DNA of 49,192 nt from Sergeia podlipaevii (Eukaryota; Euglenozoa; Kinetoplastea; Trypanosomatida; Trypanosomatidae): assembly GCA_030849805.1 (NCBI GenBank), contig JASANZ010002123.1, positions 1-49,192 of the forward strand, written 5' to 3'. The number at the start of each line of letters is the position of its first letter. Position 1 is the stretch's first letter. A model generated the notes under the pieces. The model was not told where the DNA came from and did not search any database. It saw only the letters and a list, made by a program, of their open reading frames with translations. Positions 19,051-28,282 of this stretch are shown in pieces. The position numbers and the translations under genes were made by a program.

Positions 19051-21234
19051 TCATTCATCGCCCGAGTGTAGTGGAGGCAAACGTCGTCGCCCCTTCCCTA
19101 CCTCATACGGTGCGGAAGAGGCCCGCTCCCACATATCATTGGCCTCTCTTTGTGCAATCGGTACAACAGGCCCCAGAGAGATCACCACTACACGCGACGA
19201 TGGCGCCAGAGACGGTGACGATGCACTGGCACGCTCCTGCTGTGGCAAGTCCTGATGCGCTTGCGCAGATGGGAGCGCAGGCCAGTCCTTCACGCTGCGA
19301 GGTGGAGTCGACGTGTTGACGACAGCAGGAGTGAGGGGTGTCCTCGTGCTGCTCCCCCGGCTACTTTTGCGACCATGGCTCGGTACCCTACGATTCCTCC
19401 AGCGCTCTCCACTCTCTAGGCTCACACGCTTCTGTATCCCTGCAAGTACTGTGGCGGCCTCAGAGGAGAACTTCTCGGTGCGTTGCTTTTGTCGGGCATC
19501 CGCCGCGGCGGCAGCACCGCCTCCACTGAAGGTTCCCTCGTTATAGATCCCCGTCGCGCTGGCATTCATGCCGTTCTGATTCATCATGATCTTCAACGAG
19601 CGCAAACGGTCATCGTCTGTTCTAGTGCTCATATTGCTAGTATCCCCCAGCGCCGTTAGATGATAGTTGAGCGACCGTTGTTGCTGCTGCTGTGGTGATG
19701 GTTGCGCCAGTTGTGGGTAGTGCAGCAAGGAACTGTGTTGTGAATGATGGGGGACAGCAGGTATGTTGCCAGCAGCGTTGGTACTTTGCTCATCGGAAGG
19801 ATTAAGAACTTCCACCACACGCGGGGACCGTCCCCCTGCCGCGGAACCACGGAGGAGCGGACTTATCCCCCTTCTTTCATCATCATTGACATCCCCTTCC
19901 TCACCGCCGCCGATTGACGACATCGCAGACAGCTCCAGTACACGTTCTGGAGGTGTAAACGGTCTCTTCAGCACTGGTTTCTTGCCTTCCTTCTCATTCC
20001 GATCGCTACTTGGTGCGCAGTTCTGGTAGGTATCCACGTCGTCGTCGTCTACCCAGTCCTCATTGGGGACCACATAGAGCATCACATCCCCCACATCTTT
20101 GCCACCGGAGCTCCCTCCTCTGCGGTTGGCAGTACCAGTACCGCCGCTCGCACGTCGTGGCTCATCTGCTCTGCGAGCGCTAGAATGCTCGCTTGAATGA
20201 TACTCACGAGTGGGATTGTGTGTGTGATTACTTGTAGTGTCCTTAGGGTCAACGTCACGTCCGCCATGGTTTTCAGTGGGGTGGTTGGTAGAGATCGTGC
20301 TCTGACCGCCACCGCGGCGGCGGTTACCGTTGCCTGAGTTAATACCACTAGAATCTGGTGAGGACATCTTCACTAGGGAGAAGTAGGCCTGTGTAAGGTC
20401 CTTCGAGGGTGGTATCATACCTCTCGTGGACGATTGATAGTACGAATGTTGATGCTGCTGCTGATGCAGTGAAGTGTGTGACGACAATGACGTGGTGTCA
20501 TGCATCGCCGCGTCTGCGCTGCCGTCTAGAACAGCATCCGGCAGATCAAGGGGGACACTACATGCTGCGGCAATGTGTGCAGATGACATTGGCGCAACGC
20601 CCGCCTGCTCAAGTTGATACAGGTACTGTTGCTGAAGCATAGCAGCTCGATCACGTAGGTAAAGATACCACATCGCGGTGGAGCTGCCGGGCCGTACACC
20701 ACGCAGCAGGAGGTCCTCCTCCTCTGTAAGACCTGCTATACCCAAAGCCGGAGAAGGGGTTGGCGCTGGCTGCGGTTGGTGACTGTATGCTGAAGAGGGG
20801 CTACCCAGCATCATCGCAGCCGCTGCGAGAGGCGTAGGTGACAATTGAGCAATGCGAAATGCTGCTCGCTGCGGTTGTTTTGAAGGTAAAGCGGTGGCCC
20901 TACTGCCTGCTCGCCCGCCACGCCCCTGCCAAGCAGCGGCCTTCCTCCCTGACGTCACTATAGGTGCGTTGGCGGCCTTTAGCTTATTCGCGTTTTTGGA
21001 CAAGAGCGAGGGAGTCCTCGACTTCTTTGCGCCACTACCGCCACGCCGCGCACTGATCTCCCGTGAAGCGGCGGCTGGAGAAGAGCTACGGCCTCGGCGG
21101 GAGGTTGGTGGTGACCTGCCCGGAGCTGCATTGAGAAGCCTTCGATCACCAGGCTGCCGTGAAACGCTAGGGCGGCGGTTGACGCCGTTAGCATTACCCG
21201 CCGCCTCTGGCAATGAACCCCTTCTATACACCAT
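19051..21234 (-). CDS. hypothetical disordered protein, basic and Ser/Pro/Gln-rich
   Basis: 727 residues and no domain that I recognise. The N-terminal 130 residues are strongly basic with RRG, RGR and SR patches, as in proteins that bind nucleic acid or microtubules. A short, more ordered stretch follows (about 165-220), with a likely helix MWYLYLRDRAAMLQQQYLYQLEQ. Then come His/Gln/Ser-rich segments, an acidic patch with an aromatic centre (YVVPNEDWVDDDDVDTY) and an RPFTPPERVLEL segment. Near the C-terminus are a KRVSLESGERWRNRR element and SVKDWPALP. The frame is long, on the cluster strand and GC-rich, in contrast to its flanks, so it is very likely a real gene. The ATG at 21232-21234 is the first in frame. 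The function is unknown; cytoskeleton or RNA binding would be a guess from composition. Confidence 0.75.
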   Translation of the reverse strand: MVYRRGSLPEAAGNANGVNRRPSVSRQPGDRRLLNAAPGRSPPTSRRGRSSSPAAASREISARRGGSGAKKSRTPSLLSKNANKLKAANAPIVTSGRKAAAWQGRGGRAGSRATALPSKQPQRAAFRIAQLSPTPLAAAAMMLGSPSSAYSHQPQPAPTPSPALGIAGLTEEEDLLLRGVRPGSSTAMWYLYLRDRAAMLQQQYLYQLEQAGVAPMSSAHIAAACSVPLDLPDAVLDGSADAAMHDTTSLSSHTSLHQQQHQHSYYQSSTRGMIPPSKDLTQAYFSLVKMSSPDSSGINSGNGNRRRGGGQSTISTNHPTENHGGRDVDPKDTTSNHTHNPTREYHSSEHSSARRADEPRRASGGTGTANRRGGSSGGKDVGDVMLYVVPNEDWVDDDDVDTYQNCAPSSDRNEKEGKKPVLKRPFTPPERVLELSAMSSIGGGEEGDVNDDERRGISPLLRGSAAGGRSPRVVEVLNPSDEQSTNAAGNIPAVPHHSQHSSLLHYPQLAQPSPQQQQQRSLNYHLTALGDTSNMSTRTDDDRLRSLKIMMNQNGMNASATGIYNEGTFSGGGAAAAADARQKQRTEKFSSEAATVLAGIQKRVSLESGERWRNRRVPSHGRKSSRGSSTRTPLTPAVVNTSTPPRSVKDWPALPSAQAHQDLPQQERASASSPSLAPSSRVVVISLGPVVPIAQREANDMWERASSAPYEVGKGRRRLPPLHSGDE

Positions 21235-22352
21235 TATCCCACTCGCTTTAAGTGTGCAAGTGTGTAGATGTATGTATGTATGTATGTATGTATACGTGGG
21301 TAATTGTCAATGCCGACACTATGTATATACGTGGGTATACTAACAGTACTAATACAAATATATATATATATATATATATAGGCTGGCTGGGTAGCAAAAC
21401 AATCAAAAAAATCAACAATATTATTCTATTTTTTTCAAGATAAAAAAAAAGCTCAGCTACAAGAATCAAAATGAATAAGAAGAAAAATGAAAGAAAAAAA
21501 GAAGTACTAAAGAATGACCTTTGTTCTGCTCTCTTTTTTTAAAATTCTTTTTTCCCCCACGCACCTTGCTTAAAAGTCGCACCTTTATGTTTCTGTATGT
21601 ATGTATGTATGTATGCGAGGCTACGTACTCAACAGCCCGAATTAGCAAATTTCTGTAGAAAAAACGATGAAAGGGGAAAAGGTGTATAAGCGCTATGGTT
21701 GCAGAAGAAAAGAAAACAACCACGTAGGAGAGGAGAGGAGAGGAGAGGAAGGAGGGGAGCTTTATATATAATGTGAGAGCAGCACGCAGTGGCCCTGGAT
21801 ATGTAAAAGAAAGGGAGAAAAAGTCCTCCAATATATATATAAATAGATAGATAGATATGTGTGTGTGTATATATATTTGCAGGAGCGTACTCTCACAAAC
21901 CTCTCCTTTCTTCTCTGCTAGTTAGGTAGAAAAAAAAAGGGAGAACGTAAAGAAAAAGAATATAATGTTTTAAGCCCACCAAAAAAATAATGATGTATTT
22001 GGAACCAGCTAGGACCGCTGTGGGTCATGCTTTCCTTGACTCGGATTCTCGCCGAAGTACCGTACTTAGTGCTTTTGTAAGAAAAACAATATGGTAAAAC
22101 AGCGGCGAAACGTTTTTCAGTCCACTTTTTTTTCTCTTCAGAACAAATAAAAAAATTCTGACAGCAAGCACGTGCTTGTGTATGTGTGTATCTACATGTA
22201 GAACATCATCACTTCTAACAACAACATCAACAACAAAAAAAAAAGAGAGAGCTTGAGTTATAGCAACCACAGTGATACCACTATACAAAGAATGAAGAAG
22301 ATATATCTATGTCTATAAAGTAGTATCCCCCCCCCTCCCACTCTCCTTCTCT
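21235..22352. other. intergenic between the thioredoxin-like and 727-aa proteins
   Basis: About 1.1 kb, AT-rich, with several microsatellites: (GTAT)n at 21268-21294, (TA)n at 21358-21380, another GTAT tract at about 21595-21613 and a (GAGAG)n purine tract at about 21726-21751. A GC-richer patch at 22000-22080 has no supportable gene. Confidence 0.6.
21268..21294. repeat. (GTAT)n microsatellite
   Basis: About six uninterrupted tetranucleotide units just upstream of the 727-aa gene. A second, shorter GTAT tract occurs near 21595-21613. Confidence 0.85.
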
Positions 22353-23228
22353 CTAGTCGTCCTCTTCGTCCTCCTCCTCTTCAGCTTCTTCCTCAGCCTG
22401 GCGCCGCTTGGCTTCTAGCCTGGCTAACTTGCGAGCCGCCTTACGCTCCTGGCGCGCCTTCTCTCGCATCTCCGCGTCATACTCCTTGAGGACCTCATTC
22501 CGCACCACCACGGCGTTGAACAGAATACGGCGCCACTTGACATAGTTAGCGCCGGTCGCAACAAGAGCATCGCGCTTGCCCATAGGCCGCACCCTGTTGG
22601 CGGGAGCTGGGTCCTCCATGCGAGAGTACCTCAGCGGTTCACCACGCAGAAAGAAGAGCATCGAAGGCGTGCTGCGAACCTCCAGCATGTGTAGCAGCTC
22701 TACAAGCTGCGTGTAAGCAGTCTTATGTAGCTCGAGCTTCTCCACCTCGTTGGGTTGCCGACCGAAGGCAGTGAAGGCAGCGTCCTTGGCGATGAGAGGA
22801 CGGATGTTTGTCTCCTCCTCCAAGCACGCGCACACGTGGAAGAAGCGAATGTGGCGCCTCTGGTGAAGGTCTGTGTCCGTTGTCACCAGACGGTCCTTTA
22901 TCTCGTTAAAGAAACGCACAGCGCCGCCTTCCTCGGCTTCTTCGTCCTCATCTATCCCCTCCTCGGCCTCTTCCTTGTGCTCTTCATCCTCGTCAGAGTT
23001 AGCCCCGCCGGCAGCCCCCGCGCCACCTGGAGCAACGTACTTGGGGTACACTAGCTTGCGGATACCGCTGTGGCTGCACAAAGTTGACGTCACCATCACA
23101 CAGCAAAGATTCTCGATATCCTTGTCTACGTGCTCTGCGAAGTCCTCACAGTTAAATAGCATGGTGAGCTGCTGCTGGGGCTTTGGGCCGCCTGCCGAGG
23201 AGGTCTCGCTACGATCATCATCTGACAT
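22353..23228 (-). CDS. acidic thioredoxin-fold-like protein
   Basis: 291 residues. The pattern suggests a thioredoxin fold: strand-rich NLCCVMVTSTLCSHSG (39-55), where the redox CxxC is reduced to CSHS (Cys51, Ser54), a middle strand HIRFFHVCAC, and EVRSTPSMLFFLRGEPL (from about 173), which matches the cis-proline strand and hairpin of thioredoxins (Pro178). An acidic loop of Asp/Glu (about 79-101) is inserted after the first helix. The C-terminal 60 residues form a charged helix or coiled coil (KARQERKAARKLARLEAKRR) ending in an acidic tail. A CxxS site would fit a scaffold, chaperone or glutathionylation-type activity rather than a disulfide reductase. The fold is my inference from sequence pattern. 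The ATG at 23226-23228 follows a C/T-rich tract near 23288-23325. Confidence 0.6.
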   Translation of the reverse strand: MSDDDRSETSSAGGPKPQQQLTMLFNCEDFAEHVDKDIENLCCVMVTSTLCSHSGIRKLVYPKYVAPGGAGAAGGANSDEDEEHKEEAEEGIDEDEEAEEGGAVRFFNEIKDRLVTTDTDLHQRRHIRFFHVCACLEEETNIRPLIAKDAAFTAFGRQPNEVEKLELHKTAYTQLVELLHMLEVRSTPSMLFFLRGEPLRYSRMEDPAPANRVRPMGKRDALVATGANYVKWRRILFNAVVVRNEVLKEYDAEMREKARQERKAARKLARLEAKRRQAEEEAEEEEDEEDD

Positions 23229-24163
23229 TTTCGTTATAGATGTGTAGAAATACAGATCTTTATTTCTGGGTCAACAATTATTTTTCCCCCTCTTATATTA
23301 AGAAAGAAGAAAAAAAAAAAGAAGAAGCGAGTGCCTTTATCACCACTGTATACGTATATAAGCTCCGTATGATGGTGCGGCTTTTGTTTTTGCTTTCGTC
23401 AATTCTTCAAGACGAAAGAAAAAAAGATAAGTCGAGTTTTGAGGGTGATGAGTCCTCAACTATATTGTGTATGTGTATAATATGGAATACTTAAATGAGA
23501 GGGGGGAAAAAAAAAAGAATTGAAGAAAAGTGGGGGGGGGGGCAAAAGATATAAATACAGTAATATTGTAGTGCTTTCGTTAATAGGCGGCAAGAGAAGC
23601 TATTCTTACTTTGCGCTTTCGTTTCGTTTCTTTCCTCTCACTTCCAACTGAGCCTCCCCTTCTCCTTCAGTCCTCTCTGCATCTAAAGGTATAGGTCAAC
23701 ACAGAGAAGAAAGAATGTAAGGGCTTTATAACTAACAAACAAAAACATAAAAGATAAATTCATGTGCTTTTTTTAAACGTTTATATCACAATGCAAATAA
23801 AGATGCATCTATCTTAAAGTTAACTCACAGCGAAAAATTGATGTACGCTCATAAGGCTACAAAATAGTAAGAAAAAAAAATGAGAAGTTTCTTTGTTATT
23901 TATTTGTAAATAAATATTTAAAAAAAAAATTCCTCCTTTTCAAGTTTGGCTTCTACTTGACAACACTAAAAAAGCAGCCTACACTATCATCCCTACCCAT
24001 GTTGCTACCCCCATCCTTCTTTCCCTCCTCCACCTTTACATATTCGCCATTCATCAATTAATGCTACAAAGAGAAACGGAGAAGGCAAGAAAGAAGGAAA
24101 GAAAAAGTGGAATGAAAAGAAAGGCATATGAACGACAAAAGAAAAAAAAAATGAGGAAAACTA
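23229..24163. other. intergenic between BUD23 and the thioredoxin-like protein
   Basis: About 0.93 kb, AT-rich. It includes a C/T-rich tract on the minus strand near 23288-23325 that fits the acceptor of the downstream gene, a G8 run near 23534-23542, and the BUD23 3' UTR. No supportable gene. Confidence 0.6.
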
Positions 24164-25441
24164 TCAGAAGCGGGGTTTGCGCTTGCGCATCGTGTACTTG
24201 GAATCTTCTGTCGTTTGATACCCACGCGTGCGCCGCTCCTCCTTCTTCAGCAGTACCCACTCTCGGGTGCCGGCCACCGGCCTGTTGTCCTTGCGTCGGC
24301 GCTTGCGGTCAACAGTGGAGTGTGCACGAGACCGCTTCAGCCGTTCTCGGTCCCTCCCCGCGACCCTAATGTGGCTACGGTTGCTCATGCCATCATCATC
24401 GTCCTCTTCACCGCCTTCATACTCGGAGCCGCTGAACTCGCCGTGCTCTTCATCATCCTCCTCGTCGTCATCAGAGACCTCACCGGTGAGTCCAGGAGGG
24501 GGAACAAAGCCGCCCGCCACCTGCCCTGCCTGCAGCACAAGATAGTGCTTCTTGGCTCTGCTCGAGTGTGGGTAATCTACCACAACGCCACCGCCGAAGC
24601 CACACTTCATGGCAGCACGCGTGATCATGTGAATCTGCTCGGGGCAGCTAGGGTAAAACTGCAGGACGGCCTTCGCACCGCGCCTGAGAGAGTTGTAGAG
24701 AGTCTGAAAAAGCGTCTGCAGGCGGCGCTGGGGAACCTCACCTCGCTTTGAGCTGTGACACAGCCACTGGATAGCAGAGATAGAGACACACCCGTCAAAG
24801 GAGCCTGGGCAAAACGGAACGCCTTGGCCAATGTCATTGTGAAGGACCTCCACCATGCTAGGAGCCGGCGGACGCGCAGAGGCACCACCTGCCCCTCCAA
24901 CTGTGGCCGTCGTTCTTGCCACTTCATCGTCCTTGTCGTCGTCATCCTCCTCGTTATCATCATCGGAGATAAGACCCCACTTGACATGGCTAGTGTCTAC
25001 ACGCGTGTTGCTTCCGCTGAAGTCCTGTGTGCGAGGATCAGGAACGGTGTCAATCAAGCCATACCCCACAAGTTCCGCCTCCTTGGCGATGCCAAGCATG
25101 TCTGCGCTAATATCCACTCCTACCCATGCGTGGCCCTGCTCCGTAAGAACATCACCGCTGATGCCACTGCCACACCCCACATCCAGTAACAACGCGGACT
25201 GATTGATAGCGGGACGTCCTCCCCCAGTGGTGGTGGCATTGTCGCTCTCCTCTCCATCCGCCGCTGCCGCTGCTCCGGTGGGCTCCACCTTGGATAGGCT
25301 CAGTAGCTCTAAAGCGCGAAGCGTCATCTCTCGCTGAATGGTACGCACACGCGTGCTGACCGTGTAGCGGCGCGCCTCAGTCGCATTGTAGAAGACCTCT
25401 GGGGGGTTCTCTAGTTCAGGGCGAGGCGGAGGCATATTCAT
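24164..25441 (-). CDS. BUD23: BUD23-type 18S rRNA (guanine-N7) methyltransferase
   Basis: 425 residues. The N-terminus RPELENPPEVFYNATEARRYT and SAM motif I LLLDVGCGSG (84-93), followed by the acidic VGVDIS strand, are BUD23 signatures, as is FDGCVSISAIQWLCHS after it. BUD23 methylates N7 of a conserved guanosine in small-subunit rRNA (G1575 in yeast) and needs a TRM112 partner for stability. The C-terminus also fits (REWVLLKKEERRTRG, then KYTMRKRKPRF, a nuclear-targeting basic tail). It is longer than yeast or human BUD23 (about 275-281 aa) because of an insert after the VGVD strand (about 120-198, with an acidic run of Asp/Glu) and a second acidic insert before the basic tail (about 325-355). 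The start is the first ATG; a second ATG lies two codons in. It is the only BUD23-like frame in the window. Confidence 0.9.
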   Translation of the reverse strand: MNMPPPRPELENPPEVFYNATEARRYTVSTRVRTIQREMTLRALELLSLSKVEPTGAAAAADGEESDNATTTGGGRPAINQSALLLDVGCGSGISGDVLTEQGHAWVGVDISADMLGIAKEAELVGYGLIDTVPDPRTQDFSGSNTRVDTSHVKWGLISDDDNEEDDDDKDDEVARTTATVGGAGGASARPPAPSMVEVLHNDIGQGVPFCPGSFDGCVSISAIQWLCHSSKRGEVPQRRLQTLFQTLYNSLRRGAKAVLQFYPSCPEQIHMITRAAMKCGFGGGVVVDYPHSSRAKKHYLVLQAGQVAGGFVPPPGLTGEVSDDDEEDDEEHGEFSGSEYEGGEEDDDDGMSNRSHIRVAGRDRERLKRSRAHSTVDRKRRRKDNRPVAGTREWVLLKKEERRTRGYQTTEDSKYTMRKRKPRF

Positions 25442-25559
25442 TTTATTTGCGTGTTTGTTTGTGTTGAGGTGTGCGCTTTCTTTACTGGGCTTGTGTTAAT
25501 ATGTTGTTGTTGCTTTTGGTTTACTCTTGAGTGATTAAAAAAAAAAAGGAAAGAAGGGG

Positions 25560-25582
25560 GGTAGTAGTAGTAGTAGTAGTAA
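25560..25582. repeat. (GTA)n microsatellite
   Basis: About seven GTA/TAG trinucleotide units in the BUD23 upstream region. Confidence 0.85.
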
Positions 25583-27268
25583 AAAAGAAAATGGGGAAAG
25601 ACATTTGAAAAAAGAAAAGAAAAGAAGAAAACAAAGAGAGGAAGAAAAAGAATGAGGAGGATAGCACAATATGCAAAGATATACCAAATATATATATGGC
25701 ACTGTTGTAGCTCACGACACACAGATGTCAGTAGCTGGGTATGCTCTCTAAACATAAAAAAAAAGAAAAACTTATCACAATATATAATAATCGTTGTTAC
25801 TTTTCAAAAATTTTCCATGCATATAGTGAATGTAAAAAGATGCTAAAAATAGAATTGATATAATAATCATAATAATAAAGAATGCCTCTCCAGACGTGTG
25901 AAAGATCCGCAATTGGATATGTTAGTGCAAGCACATGCATCCCCCCCCCCCCCAACACACACACGAACCACGGAGGCACGTTTGCAGCCATCGTTGAAAA
26001 AAGAAGGAAAAGAGAAAGCTTTACATTTGAAAATATATATCATACTTCCTATAGATGCCTCGGCTTTCCCTTTTAATATATATTTTTTTACGATTTCTTT
26101 TGAGCATTGTATATTCAAAAAAAAAAAAAATGCATATAAACGAAATAAGTAAATGTATACTGCCATATCGTTTGCAAACTTTTTTTTTTTCTCTCTCACT
26201 AGTTGGGGGGAAAATGTATATGTATATAGCGCAGAAAAAAAAATACACATGCTAGATCCTATAGAATGAAAAGGTGGGGAAAAAGATAACGGCACCCTAC
26301 CCAACCCCCCAGCAGCTCATGCGTAGGTCTTCCACAACTTCTACAGTAAACCAAAGAAAAATAAATAAAAGAAAGTAAAAAAATTAAAAGGTCTCCACAG
26401 AAACCCTCATTGTGCATCTTCCGGGAAACAAACAAGTAAAAAAAATTTAAAAAAAGAAAAGAGAATTAGTGAACGGGAAAAGAAGCAAAAAAAAAAAAAT
26501 GATAATAAAAAAAAGGCATAGCGATGCACTAGAAAAAGTGATAATCGCCAAGGTATATGTACGCACACACACGCATACACAAACCCCTGTCTTTAAAAAA
26601 AAAAAAAAATCAACGTATGTATCCTGCCGACATACGTCTTCGTATTCAAGCCTCTCTTTTTTCATTTCTTTATTTTTTTCTCTCTCCAATATTTTTCACC
26701 AATTCTTTGCTGCGTTGTATAAAAATAAATAAATAAATAGAATTGCAATCTTGAATAACAAGAATACTGCTACTCAAAAACACGCACGCACAGCCCCCCT
26801 CTGCACCTCTGCATCCCAGGGACTTTGAAAAAAAAAAGAGAAAATGAGCCACAGTGTGTTTCTCCCTCAACAACCACAGAAAAAACATTACAGTGCAAAG
26901 AAAAAAAGATAGTGGAGATGGGAAAAAAGAAAGTCTCACCCCATTCACTTTCTCTTTCTTTCTTTCCTTCTTTCATCAACGCTGAACGGTACTTTGAGCC
27001 AAAAGAAAAAAAATGTATATAAATATCTATACAACGAGTGGCTATTGGCCACTTTCCAAAAAGCCCAAAAGTAATGCGATATATATATATGAAAAAAACA
27101 AGATAAAAAATAGTATTTGAGAAACAAAAAAAAAATGCTCAAATTCAAAGAAAAGAAAGAGAACTCTACATAAATTGATAGTTAGATTGAATTTTATTTT
27201 CTTTCCTTTTCTTTTCTCCAATATAGCGCATGCATAAGACCAAGCAATAGAAAAAAGAACACTAGTGC

Positions 27269-27373
27269 CTATGTCGTGAGTCCTCGAACCTTTTTTAAGG
27301 TCAGGAAGCAGCTGGTGAGGTGGCACTGTGGTGCGGGTGCAGCAACTATGTTTATATGCCACACAGGCATCAT
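27269..27373 (-). CDS. candidate 34-codon small ORF in the gene-sparse region
   Basis: Minus strand: a T-rich pyrimidine tract (complement of about 27454-27475) is followed by an AG at 27421-27422, then a 47-nt leader containing a TATC repeat, then ATGATG and 34 codons (MMPVWHINIV at the start, KKVRGLTT at the end). It lies in the most GC-balanced patch of the surrounding 8 kb. The peptide resembles nothing I know. The order acceptor, leader, first ATG, ORF is what a trypanosomatid gene looks like, but 34 codons can easily arise by chance, and the patch could equally be a structured noncoding RNA. Confidence 0.2.
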   Translation of the reverse strand: MMPVWHINIVAAPAPQCHLTSCFLTLKKVRGLTT

Positions 27374-27376
27374 GCC
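27356..27376. other. nested, mutually exclusive hairpins
   Basis: The order ATGCC (27356-27360), ACACA, GGCAT (27366-27370), C, ATGCC (27372-27376) lets GGCAT pair with either flanking ATGCC. It overlaps the ATGATG start of the 34-codon frame on the minus strand. Short stems like this can arise by chance. Confidence 0.35.
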
Positions 27377-27831
27377 AAAGCAAGTAAGGCTCAATAGATA
27401 GATAGATAGATATAAATATTCTGTAGACAGGGCACATAGAATAATGATAGCAGAACAGGAAAAAAAAGAAAAAATTTCAAACATCAAATTCATTCATCTC
27501 TTTGTCTCTCCCCATTTTTTTTTTTTGAAGAGAAGATGGAGAAGGGAGGAAACTCAGCCTTTCATTTTTTTTTTATAGTGATTACTCTTATTTTCCCATC
27601 ACTCTTGTCGCTTCAAGGCATAGCCCTCTTTACTTCTACCTTTCTTGAAATAAATACAAAGAAACACAAAATGATCTGTATACTTCTGCAAATATGCACG
27701 TGGTGCACACCCATACGCGCACACACGTTTATACATATAGTTTCCACAAGCAATGTATACCTATCTTGGCAGTACCTCCATGATAGCAGGGTCCACATCA
27801 TGAGTTGCATTTTGCATGGATGATAATAACA

Positions 27832-27861
27832 ATAGTAGTAGTAGTAGTAGTAGTAGTAGTA
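27832..27861. repeat. (GTA)n microsatellite
   Basis: About nine TAG/GTA trinucleotide units, the second such tract in this gene-sparse stretch. Confidence 0.85.
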
Positions 27862-28256
27862 AATAAATAAACAAAAGTAATAAAGAAAGGTGTGGAGCGC
27901 TGAGCATTTAGCTTTTCTCCTTCTTTTCTCTCGTAATTAAAAAAAAAAAGTGAGGCGGTATAATTGCCTTTTTACCTCCTTTTGAGAAAAGAGAAGAGGG
28001 GAATGTCATACGAATTTGAATTTAGTCGTCAGCTTTTTCACTCGCTCTGTTTTCGCCCTTCTTTCTTTTCACACACCATTCGTTTATTAAAAAAAATAAA
28101 ACAAAAACAAAACAAGCGGCAGCTTAACGGCAAAAAAAAAGGGGGGAGGAGGGGGAAAAAAAAGAAAAAACAATCGCTACTTTCCCTGTAATAAATACAC
28201 AAAAACAGCAAAAGCTCTTCCTCCCCTCTCCTCCTCATCCCCCCCTCTCCACCCCT

Positions 28257-28282
28257 TCCCTCTCTCTCTCTCTCTCTCTCTG
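28257..28282. repeat. (CT)n tract on the plus strand
   Basis: About twelve CT units within a longer pyrimidine stretch on the plus strand. That is the wrong strand for a splice signal of this cluster. Confidence 0.85.

Noticed and set aside
22025..22288. 87-codon minus-strand open frame in a GC-richer patch
   Set aside because: It begins with TTG, not ATG; a short run of hydrophobic and charged residues without family resemblance.
27284..27298. B-box-like GGTTCGAGG on the minus strand, considered as a tRNA
   Set aside because: No A box at the right distance and no T-arm or acceptor stem pairing.
27296..27312. AGGTCAGGAAGCAGC, resembling the SRP RNA domain IV loop
   Set aside because: The symmetrical loops and the short helix that normally separate the CAGG, GGAA and AGCAG elements are missing, and no flanking long helix is visible.
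27042..27437. 131-codon minus-strand frame beginning MCPVYRIF
   Set aside because: The best acceptor (27421-27422) lies inside it, downstream of its ATG, so the mRNA would lack this start.
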